Shown piece after piece: positions 44,544-53,133 of a stretch of DNA of 64,000 nucleotides. The stretch comes from Thiocapsa bogorovii (GTDB lineage Bacteria; Pseudomonadota; Gammaproteobacteria; Chromatiales; Chromatiaceae). The position numbers and the translations under genes were made by a program. How positions within the stretch are numbered: the first letter of the stretch is position 1; each line of letters opens with the position of its first letter. The notes under the pieces were generated by a model, which was given only the letters and a program-made list of their open reading frames with translations, was not told where the DNA came from and did no database searches. Location: assembly GCF_021228795.1 (NCBI RefSeq), contig NZ_CP089309.1, positions 4,461,501-4,525,500 on the forward strand. The letters run 5' to 3'.

Positions 44544-44929
44544 CACCGGCCGGTCAGATCCGTGATGGCCACCGTCGGCGAGGTCTCGGGCTCTTGCGAG
44601 TAGTCGTAGTGTTTGATCTTACGACGGATGTTGCGTTGAATGATGACCCCCAGGACGTGCCACTCCAGCCCGTCGAGCTCGATGTCGGGATAGATCCGGT
44701 TGACGGCGACGAGCCGCTCCGAGCCGTCGTCGCTACGGACATATTTGCGAAACCAGCGCACGCCTTCGACCTCGGCGAACACGAAGCTGTTGTTCGTGCG
44801 GTTGTCCGTCGGCTCGACGACGACGACGCAGCGATCGGGGAACTCGGGCTCCATCTGGTCGCCGAGCACCTGCAAGGCGTAGGGCTCGTGCATGCTGCAA
44901 CCCGTGCTGTCCATTGTGGGATCTGCCAT
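44543..44929 (-). CDS. S24/LexA-like domain protein lacking the catalytic serine
   Basis: A 128-residue protein that is only the S24 peptidase-like fold: EPYALQVLGDQMEPEFPDRC, VVVVEPTDNRTNNSFVFAEV and GVRWFRKYVRSDDGSERLVA, then GLEWHVLGVIIQRNIRRKI. In LexA, UmuD and S24 repressors the first motif is GDSM, with Ser as the nucleophile; here Gln replaces it (GDQM). The conserved Lys position may be kept in FRKYV. There is no N-terminal DNA-binding domain. It is the first gene of the efflux operon and overlaps the adaptor. A sensor or binding role is more likely than proteolysis. Confidence 0.7.
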   Translation of the reverse strand: MADPTMDSTGCSMHEPYALQVLGDQMEPEFPDRCVVVVEPTDNRTNNSFVFAEVEGVRWFRKYVRSDDGSERLVAVNRIYPDIELDGLEWHVLGVIIQRNIRRKIKHYDYSQEPETSPTVAITDLTGR

Positions 44930-45025
44930 GATGCGTCCTCATTTATATCGGTTTGGTCGGTAGGCTCGCCGCGGCGAGCCGTTCGGATCACGAACAGGCG
45001 ACACCTAATGAATCGCCCCCAGGAT

Positions 45026-45218
45026 GAATCGCGTCCGAGGCGACCCGTGTTGCTGCCATGTTGTACTCGGCCATGGGGATTTCACCGTCCTTGGTGGAGT
45101 GGAAGCTTAAAATTTTATATGTTTTAAGAACTTAAACCGCGCCAGCTCCAGCAGTCGTCGAGTCTGCCGGGGCCGATCCCATCCAAAACCATCACATCCC
45201 GCGCCGGGCGCGGTTTAA
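45026..45218 (+). repeat. TTAAACCGCG composite repeat, copy 1 (upstream of ABC exporter)
   Basis: A degenerate module H1 (about 45026-45110, CTCGGCCATGGGGATTTCAC and TTGGTGGAG preserved), a 21-bp T-rich spacer (45111-45131) and module H2 (45132-45218). H2 is bounded by TTAAACCGCGCC and GGGCGCGGTTTAA and holds GCCGGGGCCGATCCCATCCA. H2 ends 10 bp before the ATG of the ABC exporter; the AAGG ribosome site directly adjoins the repeat. Confidence 0.8.
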
Positions 45219-45228
45219 TAAGGCTCGC

Positions 45229-47085
45229 ATGAACCGAATTTCCGCCACCGAGCGCATCCATGCCGACCGTCGAGATTGGCACAATCTGCGCGGAATGCTG
45301 CCCTATCTGTGGGAGTTCCGCGGGCGTGCCATGCTCGCGCTCGCCTGTCTGATCGCGGCGAAGGTGGCCAATGTCGGTGTGCCCCTGGTGCTGCGCGACA
45401 TCGTGGATGCCTTCGAGGCCACGCCGAATCAGGTGCTGGTGCTGCCGATCTCGCTCCTGGTCGCCTACGGGGCGCTCAAGCTCAGTGCCTCGCTCTTCAA
45501 CGAGCTGCGCGACGTGGTCTTTGCCCGAGTGCGCTATCGCGCGATGCGCCGGCTGTCGACCAAGGTGCTCGATCACCTGCATCGGCTCTCGCTGCGCTAC
45601 CACCTGGGGCGCCAGAGCGGTGCGATCAGCCGTGATCTGGAGCGCGGGACCCGTTCGGTGTCGACCATTCTGAACTATGTCGCCTTCAGCGTCCTGCCGG
45701 TGCTGGTCGAGTTCACCTTGGTGGCGGTGATCCTCTTCAAGCAATACACCCCGGCCTTCGCGCTGGTCGTCTTCGGGACGGTCGCGGTCTATTTCACCTT
45801 CACCTTCGCCATCACCGAATGGCGCATGGACTATCGGCACCGGATGAACCGCTTGGACTCGGAGGCCAATAATCAGGCCTTCGACAGCCTCATCAACTAC
45901 GAGACGGTCAAATATTTCGGCAACGAGCGGATGGAGCTCGAGCGCTACGACGGGACCCTGGCCGAGTGGGAGGAGATGGCGGTCAAGAGTCAGACCTCCA
46001 TGTCGCTGCTGAATTTCGGGCAGGGCGCGATCATTGCGATCGGCGTCACCCTGATCATGGCCTTCGCGGCCAACGGCGTGGTCAAAGGCGAGATGAGTGT
46101 CGGCGACCTGGTCTTGGTCAACGCGCTCATGCTGCAGTTGTTCATCCCGCTGGGCTTTCTCGGGATCGTCTATCGGCAGATCAAGTATGCGCTCGCGGAC
46201 ATGGATCTGGTCTTCAAGTTGCTCGAGCGTCGCCCCGAGATCCAGGACGCCCCGGGCACCAAGGCGTTGCGCCTGCGCGAGGGCGACATCCGCTTCGAGC
46301 ACGTCGACTTTCACTACCAGCACGAACGGGCGATCCTGCAGGACGTCGATTTTCGGATCGCGCCTGGCCAGACCCTCGCCGTTGTCGGCCACAGCGGCGC
46401 CGGCAAGTCGACCCTGGCGCGCCTGCTGTTTCGCTTCTACGACGTCACCGCCGGCCGGATCCTGATCGACGGACAGGATCTGCGCGAGGTCACCCAGGAG
46501 AGCCTGCGCGCAGCCATCGGCATCGTTCCCCAGGACACCGTGCTGTTCAACGACACCATCTACTACAACTTAGCCTACGGACGGCCCGAAGCGACCCGCG
46601 CCGAGGTGGAGCGCTGCGCCGAGATGGCCCACATCCGCACCTTTATCGAGAGCCTGCCGGACGGTTGGGAGACCATGGTCGGGGAGCGCGGCCTGAAGCT
46701 CTCGGGCGGGGAGAAACAGCGTGTGGCGATCGCGCGGGCGATCTTGAAGCAGCCGCGGATCCTGGTCTTCGACGAGGCGACCTCCTCGCTGGACAGCCAC
46801 ACCGAGCAGGCGATCCAGCAAACGCTCTCGGAGGTCGCGGAGAACCATACCACCCTGGTGATCGCGCACCGTCTCTCCACGGTGGTGGACGCGGATCGGA
46901 TCCTCGTGCTGGAGCAGGGCCGCATCCGCGAGCAGGGGACGCACCGCGCGCTCTTGGAGGCCGGCGGTCACTATGCCGCCATGTGGGATCTGCAGCAGCG
47001 CGAGGGGCCGGACGCGTCGGCGCCGGGCACGATTGCCTCGGAGATGCGCGACGTGATGCCCGCGGATCCGGAGAAGTCGCCGTGA
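45229..47085 (+). CDS. Atm1/HMT1-type ABC exporter (permease-ATPase)
   Basis: A 618-residue half-transporter. Residues 35-320 contain six membrane helices (MLALACLIAAKVANVGVPLV and on), with NYETVKYFGNERMELERYD, a motif of the Atm1/HMT subfamily that exports glutathione-linked metal or sulfur compounds. The ATPase has Walker A VVGHSGAGKST, signature LSGGEKQRVAIARA and Walker B ILVFDEATSSLDS. TAAGG lies about 6 nt before the ATG. Its stop overlaps the GTG of the sensor kinase (GTGA), so export and signalling genes are one unit. Confidence 0.9.
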   Translation: MNRISATERIHADRRDWHNLRGMLPYLWEFRGRAMLALACLIAAKVANVGVPLVLRDIVDAFEATPNQVLVLPISLLVAYGALKLSASLFNELRDVVFARVRYRAMRRLSTKVLDHLHRLSLRYHLGRQSGAISRDLERGTRSVSTILNYVAFSVLPVLVEFTLVAVILFKQYTPAFALVVFGTVAVYFTFTFAITEWRMDYRHRMNRLDSEANNQAFDSLINYETVKYFGNERMELERYDGTLAEWEEMAVKSQTSMSLLNFGQGAIIAIGVTLIMAFAANGVVKGEMSVGDLVLVNALMLQLFIPLGFLGIVYRQIKYALADMDLVFKLLERRPEIQDAPGTKALRLREGDIRFEHVDFHYQHERAILQDVDFRIAPGQTLAVVGHSGAGKSTLARLLFRFYDVTAGRILIDGQDLREVTQESLRAAIGIVPQDTVLFNDTIYYNLAYGRPEATRAEVERCAEMAHIRTFIESLPDGWETMVGERGLKLSGGEKQRVAIARAILKQPRILVFDEATSSLDSHTEQAIQQTLSEVAENHTTLVIAHRLSTVVDADRILVLEQGRIREQGTHRALLEAGGHYAAMWDLQQREGPDASAPGTIASEMRDVMPADPEKSP

Positions 47086-48698
47086 GCGTGCGTCAAGCGC
47101 GGATCGTCGCCGAGCGGGGCGAGGAGATCGAGGCGTCGCGGATCCGCGAGGTTCTGCGTGCGGCCGGTCTTGCCGTGCCCTCGGTCGTGGTCGGGGCGAC
47201 GCTCGCCGCGGCGCTTTTTTTATTGACCCTGCAGGATGCGCGCCCGCATTTGGAGTGGGCGGCGCCGCTCGCGATGGCCGCACTCGTCGCCGCCGCGCTG
47301 GCCGTACTGCTGTTTTGGAGCCGGTTGCGCAGCCAACTGCTGCTGCCTCTGGTGCGCCTGGAATATTCGCTCTCGCGGGTCTGTCAGGGCGAGCCGGGCG
47401 CGAGCGACTCCCTGGACGATGCCGGTGTGCTGGCGCAGGTGGCGAGCGATATCCGCAGCCTGAACGAGGAGCTGACCGACCTGTACGAGGAGATGGACAA
47501 CCGGGTCGCGCGCCAGACCATGCGGCTTGCGCAGAAGACGGCCTCGCTGAAGATCCTCTACGACGTGGCCGCCGGGATCCATCAAGCGGAGAGTGTCGAC
47601 GAGCTGTTGCTGCGCTTCCTGCGGGTGTTGAAGGAGATGATCAACGGCCGAGCCGCCACCGTGCGTCTGGTCATGCCGGACGGTTCGCGGCGTCTAGTCG
47701 GCGCGATCGGTTTGGACGACGACCTGGTGCGCGAGCAGGATATCGGACCGGTGGATCTGTGTCTGTGCGGGAGTGTCCTCACACCGGGCGAGATCGTCTG
47801 CGGAAACGACGCGCGCTATTGCTCCAGGATCTACGGGCGGCGGATGTTCGCCAGCAGCGAGATGGAGGTCGTCACCGTGCCGTTGGAGCATCGCGACGAG
47901 CTCCTGGGCGTCTACACCGTCTTCGTCGACCGGCCCGGCTTGCGGGCCCGCGAGGACATCCTGGACCTGCTGGCGACCGTCGGGCATCACCTCGGGGTCG
48001 CCATCGCCAAGCAGCGCTCGGACGCCGACGCGCGGCGTCTTTCGATCGTCGAAGAGCGCAACTCGCTCGCGCACGAGCTGCACGACTCGCTCGCTCAGAC
48101 CTTGGCGAGCCTGCGTTTTCAGTGTCGCATGCTGACCGACTCGCTGCGCGGGAGTGCGATCTCGCTCGAGGCGCGCAACGATCTGAGCCGGATCCGCAAC
48201 GGGCTCGACGAGGCCCACACCGAGCTGCGCGAGCTGCTCGCGAGCTTCCGTGCGCCCTTGGACCGACGCGGTCTGGTGCCGGCGCTCGAGAAGCTCACCC
48301 GCCGATTCGGTCAAGAGACAGGCGCACATGTGCTGTTCCAAAACGACTGTCGTCCATTCGAGCTCTCGGCGAGCGAAGAGCTGCAGATCTTGAGGATTGT
48401 CCAGGAAACACTGGCCAATATCCGCAAACATTCAAAAGCGCATACGGTGCGCGTCCTGCTCACCCGCGAGCCGAGCGGTCAGCACGTGCTGTTGATCGAA
48501 GACGACGGCGTGGGCTTCACGACCCCGGCGGCGGGATCCAATCCGGGCGAGCACATCGGCCTGACCATCATGGAGGAGCGTGCGCGGCGCATCGGTGCTG
48601 AGCTGCGCATCGAGAGCGAGGCCGGGGAGGGCACGCGGGTGGAGGTGATCTTCGACGGCAATCGGCGCACCCCGCGCCAGGGGCGGGAGGCAGCCTGA
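47082..48698 (+). CDS. NarX-type sensor histidine kinase with GAF domain
   Basis: A 538-residue membrane kinase. Two helices (AAGLAVPSVVVGATLAAALF and APLAMAALVAAALAVLLFW) lie near residues 25 and 60 with little periplasmic sequence between. A HAMP-like linker, a GAF-type domain (residues 165-320, with several Cys: VDLCLCGSVL, EIVCGNDARYCS), the HisKA_3 phosphoacceptor ERNSLAHELHDSLAQTLASL and an HATPase domain (RIVQETLANIRKHSKAH, IEDDGVGF) follow. The Cys cluster resembles that of the NarX/NarQ central module and could sense redox or bind a metal. GTG 47082 overlaps the ABC gene stop. The partner is the next gene. Confidence 0.85.
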   Translation: MSVRQARIVAERGEEIEASRIREVLRAAGLAVPSVVVGATLAAALFLLTLQDARPHLEWAAPLAMAALVAAALAVLLFWSRLRSQLLLPLVRLEYSLSRVCQGEPGASDSLDDAGVLAQVASDIRSLNEELTDLYEEMDNRVARQTMRLAQKTASLKILYDVAAGIHQAESVDELLLRFLRVLKEMINGRAATVRLVMPDGSRRLVGAIGLDDDLVREQDIGPVDLCLCGSVLTPGEIVCGNDARYCSRIYGRRMFASSEMEVVTVPLEHRDELLGVYTVFVDRPGLRAREDILDLLATVGHHLGVAIAKQRSDADARRLSIVEERNSLAHELHDSLAQTLASLRFQCRMLTDSLRGSAISLEARNDLSRIRNGLDEAHTELRELLASFRAPLDRRGLVPALEKLTRRFGQETGAHVLFQNDCRPFELSASEELQILRIVQETLANIRKHSKAHTVRVLLTREPSGQHVLLIEDDGVGFTTPAAGSNPGEHIGLTIMEERARRIGAELRIESEAGEGTRVEVIFDGNRRTPRQGREAA

Positions 48699-49360
48699 TG
48701 CGCGTGTTGCTGATCGACGACCATGCCCTGTTCCGCTTCGGGCTACAGGAGTTGTTGGAACGCCGAGGTATCCAGGTGGTCGCGGCGGTTGGCGACACCG
48801 CGATGGGCCTGCAGCGGGTCGCCGAGACCCTGCCCGACGTGGTCCTGCTGGACATGCGCATGCCGCATCTGGACGGGCTTGAGATGCTGCGTCGGTTGCG
48901 TGCGGCCCATCCGGCCATGCCGATCGCGATGCTGACGACCAGCGCGGAGGAGCGCGACGTGATCGAGTCGCTGCAGGGCGGCGCGCAGGGCTATCTGCTC
49001 AAGGATATGGAGCCGGATGCCTTGATCGCGGCGCTGGGCGAGATCGTCCAAGGCCGCACGGTGGTGGCGCCCGAGCTGGCTATCGTCCTGGCTAAGGCGG
49101 TCCAGGGCGAGGCTGCGGGTGTGGCCGCCGAGGGTCGCATCGCCGACCTGACGCCGCGCGAGCATGAGATCCTCTGCCATCTTGCCGAGGGTCAGAGCAA
49201 CAAGGCGATCGCCCGGTGTCTGAATATTTCGGACGGGACGGTGAAGCTCCACGTGAAGGCGATCCTGCGCAAGCTCGACGTGCACTCGCGGGTGGAGGCG
49301 GCGGTGATTGCGGTCGAGCGCGGCCTGTGCGAGCGCAGGTCGAGCCGGGAGAACGGATGA
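48698..49360 (+). CDS. NarL/LuxR-type response regulator
   Basis: A 220-residue regulator. The receiver domain has acidic pair IDDHALFRFGLQELLERRG, phosphoacceptor Asp in VVLLDMRMPHLDGLEMLRRL and the Lys of GYLLKDMEPDALIAAL. The C-terminal LuxR-type helix-turn-helix is LTPREHEILCHLAEGQSNKA and LNISDGTVKLHVKAILRKL. TGATG overlap with the kinase gene shows coupling. It probably controls genes linked to the exporter; the direct targets cannot be told. Confidence 0.9.
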   Translation: MRVLLIDDHALFRFGLQELLERRGIQVVAAVGDTAMGLQRVAETLPDVVLLDMRMPHLDGLEMLRRLRAAHPAMPIAMLTTSAEERDVIESLQGGAQGYLLKDMEPDALIAALGEIVQGRTVVAPELAIVLAKAVQGEAAGVAAEGRIADLTPREHEILCHLAEGQSNKAIARCLNISDGTVKLHVKAILRKLDVHSRVEAAVIAVERGLCERRSSRENG

Positions 49361-49409
49361 GTCCGCGTCTGCCTCAATCCGAATTGAACGCATACCACTC
49401 CGGACGCGG

Positions 49410-49603
49410 TTGAGCCGCGCCCAGCGTGGCGTGCGATAGTGTTGGATGGGGTCGGCCCCGGCCGACTTGACGACGATTGGAGCCGGCGTGGTTTAAGATG
49501 TTGTAAAAATGACCTTTTTAAACCGCGTCCCCGCTAAGGGCCGTGGATGTACCAAACGTCAAACTCACTCGAAAACGAGCAACTCGCTCTGGACGCGGTT
49601 TAA
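49410..49603 (-). repeat. TTAAACCGCG composite repeat, copy 2 (reverse)
   Basis: On the reverse strand: H1 49603-49518 (starts TTAAACCGCGTCCAGAGCGA, contains ACGTTTGGTACATCCACGG), a 21-bp spacer and H2 49496-49410 (contains CCGGGGCCGACCCCATCCAA). The H1 edge lies 4 bp before the ATG of the rhodanese gene on the other strand, and H2 faces the end of the regulator gene. Confidence 0.85.
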
Positions 49604-49607
49604 AGCG

Positions 49608-50078
49608 ATGAAGAAGTTTTTAGAGCTCATCAAAGACTGTTTGAGCGATGTCAGAGAGATCATGCCCTGGGATCTCGAGGAGCGGCTTGAGGCAAACCCG
49701 GATCTGCTGCTGGTCGATGTCCGCGAGCCGGATGAGTTCGCGGCGATGCATATCGACGGATCGCTGAACGTCCCGCGCGGTATCCTCGAGTCCGCCTGCG
49801 AATGGGACTACGAGGAGACCGTCCCCGACCTCGTGCGCGCGCGCGACCGGGAGGTCGTGGTAGTCTGTCGATCGGGGTACCGCAGCATCATGGCGGCCCA
49901 CGCGATGAACCTGCTCGGCTACCAAGACGTGTCCTCCTTGCAGACGGGACTGCGTGGCTGGAAGGACTACGAGCAGCCGCTGGTCGACGCAGCCGGAAAG
50001 GCGGTCGATTTGGACGACGCCGACCGCTATTTTACGCCCCGCTTGAGGCCGGATCAGATGCGGCCGGCAGACTCATGA
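49608..50078 (+). CDS. Rhodanese-like sulfurtransferase
   Basis: A 156-residue single-domain rhodanese. The active-site loop is VVVVCRSGYRSIMAAHAM, with Cys as the sulfane-sulfur carrier; LLLVDVREPDEFAAMHIDGS is the CH2A-type motif. ATG 49608 lies 4 bp after the composite repeat; a longer frame from 49509 would translate the repeat and is rejected. No strong RBS is visible, because the repeat occupies the leader. It may carry sulfur in a sulfur-oxidising cell; that is inference. Confidence 0.85.
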   Translation: MKKFLELIKDCLSDVREIMPWDLEERLEANPDLLLVDVREPDEFAAMHIDGSLNVPRGILESACEWDYEETVPDLVRARDREVVVVCRSGYRSIMAAHAMNLLGYQDVSSLQTGLRGWKDYEQPLVDAAGKAVDLDDADRYFTPRLRPDQMRPADS

Positions 50079-50099
50079 CCCTTTCGGAAGATTTTTCGG

Positions 50100-50399
50100 A
50101 TGTTGAATAAAACCAAGCGCCTGTTCACATCGCTCCTGCCGGTCGACCCCGATCGAACGGGCGCATGCAACCGCTGCGGTGCCTGCTGCAAGCTGCCCTA
50201 TCCCTGCCCGTTTCTGCGCTTCGACGACCAGGGTTTGAGCAGCTGCGCGGTCTACGCGTTGCGGCCGCCGAGCTGCCGGAAATATCCGCGTGTGGCCTCC
50301 GAACAGATGACGCCGCAGGAATGCGGCTTCAGCTTCCCCGCGGTGGAAGAAGACGTGCAGGACGTGATCGGACTGGATCCGGCGACCGATTCCCGCTGA
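50100..50399 (+). CDS. YkgJ-family cysteine-cluster protein
   Basis: A 99-residue small protein with the Zn- or Fe-S-binding Cys pattern of the YkgJ/UPF0153 family: CNRCGACCKLPYPCPFL, SSCAVYALRPPSCRKYPR, and a further Cys in QECGFSF. It lies 21 bp after the rhodanese gene and is probably co-transcribed. The function is unknown. Confidence 0.8.
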   Translation: MLNKTKRLFTSLLPVDPDRTGACNRCGACCKLPYPCPFLRFDDQGLSSCAVYALRPPSCRKYPRVASEQMTPQECGFSFPAVEEDVQDVIGLDPATDSR

Positions 50400-50487
50400 C
50401 AGGGTCGAGTCGGCCCGAGGCGAGCGCAGGGTCTCTTCGCAGCCGGGCTTCGCTCATGAGATGGGCTAGCCCCAAACCCCAAGGATC

Positions 50488-50575
50488 TCGTGATACCCGC
50501 TCCACGGTGTCACGCATGCACCCCAAGGATCTCGTGACATCCGCCCCGCGGTGTCACGCATGCCCCTGGCGCTCT
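50488..50575 (+). repeat. CGTGACATCCGC repeat, tandem pair
   Basis: Two partly overlapping units: CGTGATACCCGCTCCACGG with TGTCACGCATGCACCCC, then CGTGACATCCGCCCCGCGG with TGTCACGCATGCCCCTGGCG and a GCGCCACG end. They match copies at 4067, 7880 and 21924. Confidence 0.7.
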
Positions 50576-50722
50576 GCGCCACGTACCGAAATGGCCGGAG
50601 TCCCGGAAGAGACCTGCGGACATTGTCGGGGATTCCGAAAATTAGTATCCCGACTGCGCATGCCCGCACAACCTGAAGGAGCCTGAGATGCGCCTGAATG
50701 CGCATCGACACGTCTTTGTTCC

Positions 50723-51046
50723 GTGCAAAACCGATTGGCCGGAAGCAACGTCGCGAAGCGGCGTGCCCCCAGGATCGACGACTTGCAGTCGTCCTCTTCC
50801 ACGGGCGTTGCTCGCACGACCATCAGGTTAGGCAACGCCTGGAAGGGGCGGACGATCGCGAACGGACCAGCACAGCGGAAAACGGTGCCAAAGCGCGTTC
50901 AGCTCGGTTCCCGAGTGCGTCGCGTTGACCGCGACCTCCCGGGCCGTCTGGCCGGCTGAAGAGGACGACTGCAAGGCGTCGATCCCGGGGGATGTCGCCG
51001 CTTCGCGATGACCGTCGGCATCACTTCCGGCGAATCCGATGTGCAG
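50723..51046. repeat. Large inverted repeat, about 75-90 bp arms
   Basis: Arms at about 50723-50799 and 50958-51046 are complementary with some gaps. The best part (50772-50799 against 50958-50985) matches at 27 of 28 positions: GGATCGACG.CTTGCAGTCG then TCCTCTTC. A unique 158-bp core lies between. It looks like a small non-autonomous element. Confidence 0.65.
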
Positions 51047-51318
51047 TTGGGTTGCCGATTCCCGGAAGACATCCAGCACCTGACGTCGCAAGTGTCGAGC
51101 AAACCGCCGCGGACTTTCTTTCGTTGTCGTGGTCGTAATCGGATTCCGGACGACAACGACAACGAGCAGAGCCCTCGAGCGCTTTTTGGTTCGGCTCTGC
51201 CGGTAGATCCTTTCCCCGAAATCACCTTAGGCGCCGCGCGTCGGGCAGCTCACTGTGATGCCGGTGCGGGTTGGGCACGCTGCGCTTTGCCCAACCTACC
51301 GCCGACATCTCGGCCGAT

Positions 51319-52056
51319 TCAAGGCAGTACGGCCTCGCGCCGCCACCCCGAGGTGTCGTGGATCAGCATTTCGCCCCGGTCCGGATGCCATTCGGCCAGG
51401 ACCGAGCGTACGGCCTCTCGGCCGTCGACCTGGACGCGATGATCGCCCGGACGGTGGGTATGCCCGTGGATCAGACGCGCGGCACCGTAGCGGCGAAGGT
51501 AGCGTTCGACCGTCTCCTGGTTGACGTCCATGATGTCCAGGGTCTTCTCGGCGGTCGCGGCTCCGCTCTTGCGGCGGTAGTCGGCGGCGACCTTGCGACG
51601 CGCCGCGAGTGATCGCCACAGGAAGAGGCGTTGGACCAACGGGTTGCGGATGCGGCGGCGAAACCGCTGATAAGCGACGTCGTCGGTGCAGAGCAGGTCG
51701 CCGTGCATGAGGAGCATGGGCTCGCCTGCGAACCGGGCGATGGTCGGGTCGCGCAGAAGCCGACAGCCGGTCTCGCGGCAAAAGGCGCGACCGATCAGGA
51801 AATCCCGGTTGCCGTGCATCAGATGACAGCGGACCCCGGAGGCCGTGACCGCGGCGAGTGCCGCCTTGACCTCCGCGTTGGGCGTGCCGTCGTCGTCGTC
51901 GCCGATCCAGGCGTCGAAGATGTCGCCGAGGAGATAGAGCTGGTCTGCCTCGCGTGCGCGACCCGCGAGGAAGTCGAGGAAGAGGCTCACCGTCGCCGGT
52001 CGATCCGGCGACAGATGCAGATCGGAGACGAAGATGCTGACGCCCGAGGTCTTCAA
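51319..52056 (-). CDS. lpxH: UDP-2,3-diacylglucosamine diphosphatase
   Basis: A 245-residue metallophosphoesterase of lipid A synthesis; it cuts UDP-2,3-diacylglucosamine to lipid X and UMP at the inner membrane. Motifs: IFVSDLHLSPDRP, YLLGDIFDAWIGDD, CHLMHGNRDFLIG, LLMHGDLLCTDD and LIHGHTHRPGDH, all metal ligands present. The only nearby start is TTG 52056; no ATG or GTG exists before the in-frame stop, which is the stop of the cyclophilin gene. The two genes are 48 bp apart on the same strand, a common arrangement (ppiB-lpxH). Confidence 0.9.
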   Translation of the reverse strand: MKTSGVSIFVSDLHLSPDRPATVSLFLDFLAGRAREADQLYLLGDIFDAWIGDDDDGTPNAEVKAALAAVTASGVRCHLMHGNRDFLIGRAFCRETGCRLLRDPTIARFAGEPMLLMHGDLLCTDDVAYQRFRRRIRNPLVQRLFLWRSLAARRKVAADYRRKSGAATAEKTLDIMDVNQETVERYLRRYGAARLIHGHTHRPGDHRVQVDGREAVRSVLAEWHPDRGEMLIHDTSGWRREAVLP

Positions 52057-52104
52057 GAAACGGTCTTCAAGGGTCGCTCTTCGCTCCGGACCTGGCTCCG
52101 GGCG

Positions 52105-52593
52105 CTACTCGACGACGATCGCCTGCTCGAGGATGACATCCTCGACCGGGACATCCTGGTGCCCGTGGCGCGTGCCGGTCTGCACGCCGCGGATGGCATT
52201 TACGACATCCATACCCTCGACGACGTGTCCGAAGACACAGTAGCCCCAGCCGTCCTGCCCCGGATAATCCAGAAAGCCGTTGTCGGCGACATTGATGAAG
52301 AACTGCGATGTGGCTGAATGCGGATCCATGGTGCGTGCCATGGCGAGCGTGCCGTTCAGATTTTTCAGTCCGTTCTTCGCTTCGTTCTCGACCGGAGCGC
52401 GGGTCGGCTTGGGGGTAAAGTCCGGCGCCATCCCGCCGCCTTGGATCATGAAGCCGTCGATGACGCGGTGAAACAGCGTCCCGTCGTAGTGACCGTCGCG
52501 GACATATTGCTCGAAGTTCGCACAGGTCTTGGGCGCCTTCTCGGCATCCAGCTCGACGAGGATGTCGCCGTGATTGGTCGTGAGCTTGATCAT
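52105..52593 (-). CDS. ppiB: Cytoplasmic-type cyclophilin peptidyl-prolyl isomerase
   Basis: A 162-residue cyclophilin. Active-site residues lie in [18 protein letters not shown] (His, Arg, Phe and Gln), [17 protein letters not shown] and [18 protein letters not shown]. There is no signal peptide, so it acts in the cytosol. GGAG about 8 nt before ATG 52593 fixes the start; a longer frame to 52746 would translate a composite repeat and is rejected. H2 of that repeat ends 47 bp upstream. Confidence 0.9.
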   Translation of the reverse strand: MIKLTTNHGDILVELDAEKAPKTCANFEQYVRDGHYDGTLFHRVIDGFMIQGGGMAPDFTPKPTRAPVENEAKNGLKNLNGTLAMARTMDPHSATSQFFINVADNGFLDYPGQDGWGYCVFGHVVEGMDVVNAIRGVQTGTRHGHQDVPVEDVILEQAIVVE

Positions 52594-52640
52594 CGGGGAT
52601 CTCCGCAGGCAATACTGGCGCGCCGGCGGCGCACTCGGGG

Positions 52641-52831
52641 TTAAACCGCGCCCGGCGCGGTATGCGTCGCTTGTTGGGTTGGCTTGGCCGCGCCGGCTCC
52701 GACACATGTCGGAGTCGGCGCGGTTTAAAGTCTTCAAGAAGATCAATTGTTAAACCGCGCCATTAAGGGCCGTGGACGCGCCAAACGTTGAACTCACTGG
52801 AAAGTGCGCATCTCGCTCTGGACGCGGTTTA
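52641..52831 (-). repeat. TTAAACCGCG composite repeat, copy 3 (reverse, upstream of cyclophilin)
   Basis: On the reverse strand: H1 52831-52750 (CTAAACCGCGTCCAGAGCGA, ACGTTTGGCGCGTCCACGG), a 21-bp spacer and H2 52728-52641 (TTAAACCGCGCCGACTCCGA to GGCGCGGTTTAA). The core of this H2 has diverged from the CCGGGGCCG type but keeps the ends and size. H2 points at the cyclophilin gene. Confidence 0.85.
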
Positions 52832-52919
52832 GGTCGAATGGTACGGGCTTTACGCGCTCGGGGAAAGGCTGGTCGGGCGCTGCTGGTCATGCACCCGGTC
52901 CCGTCGCCTAGCGAATCGG

Positions 52920-53010
52920 TCCGGTGGACAAACGCCGCGAAGTCCACCAGCTCAGACCACCGGCGCCGCAGGTTCGGTGGACTTCCCCTCTCGCTCGTCC
53001 ATCCCGGGCG
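52920..53010. repeat. GTAGGGTGGAC-type repeat, copy 2
   Basis: CGGTGGACAAACGCCGCGAA and AGTCCACC are mirrored by GGTGGACTTCCCCTCTCGCT and CGTCCATCC. It lies in the 300-bp gap before cysS, which holds no other feature. Confidence 0.55.
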
Positions 53011-53133
53011 GCCTGTTGAACACGTCCGAAGGTTCACGCGCGCATCCTCGGCTTTGTTACCATGCCGCCCTTGCCGGAGCCTTGGCTCCGGGGGCCGTTG
53101 CGGCCCGGACCAACCCAATCGCGAGTGCATTCC

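Larger units (their letters stand above)
50400..51318. other. Gene-free stretch holding two repeat structures
   Basis: No convincing coding frame exists in these 919 bp. It contains a tandem CGTGAC-type repeat at 50488-50575, a large inverted repeat at 50723-51046 and a small palindrome (TCGTTGTCGT ... ACGACAACGA) at about 51122-51166 that resembles one at 42669-42700. Confidence 0.6.

Noticed and set aside
45966-47081. A 372-codon upstream extension of the sensor kinase frame
   Set aside because: It overlaps the ABC exporter in another frame; GTG 47082 with the GTGA overlap is the sensible start.
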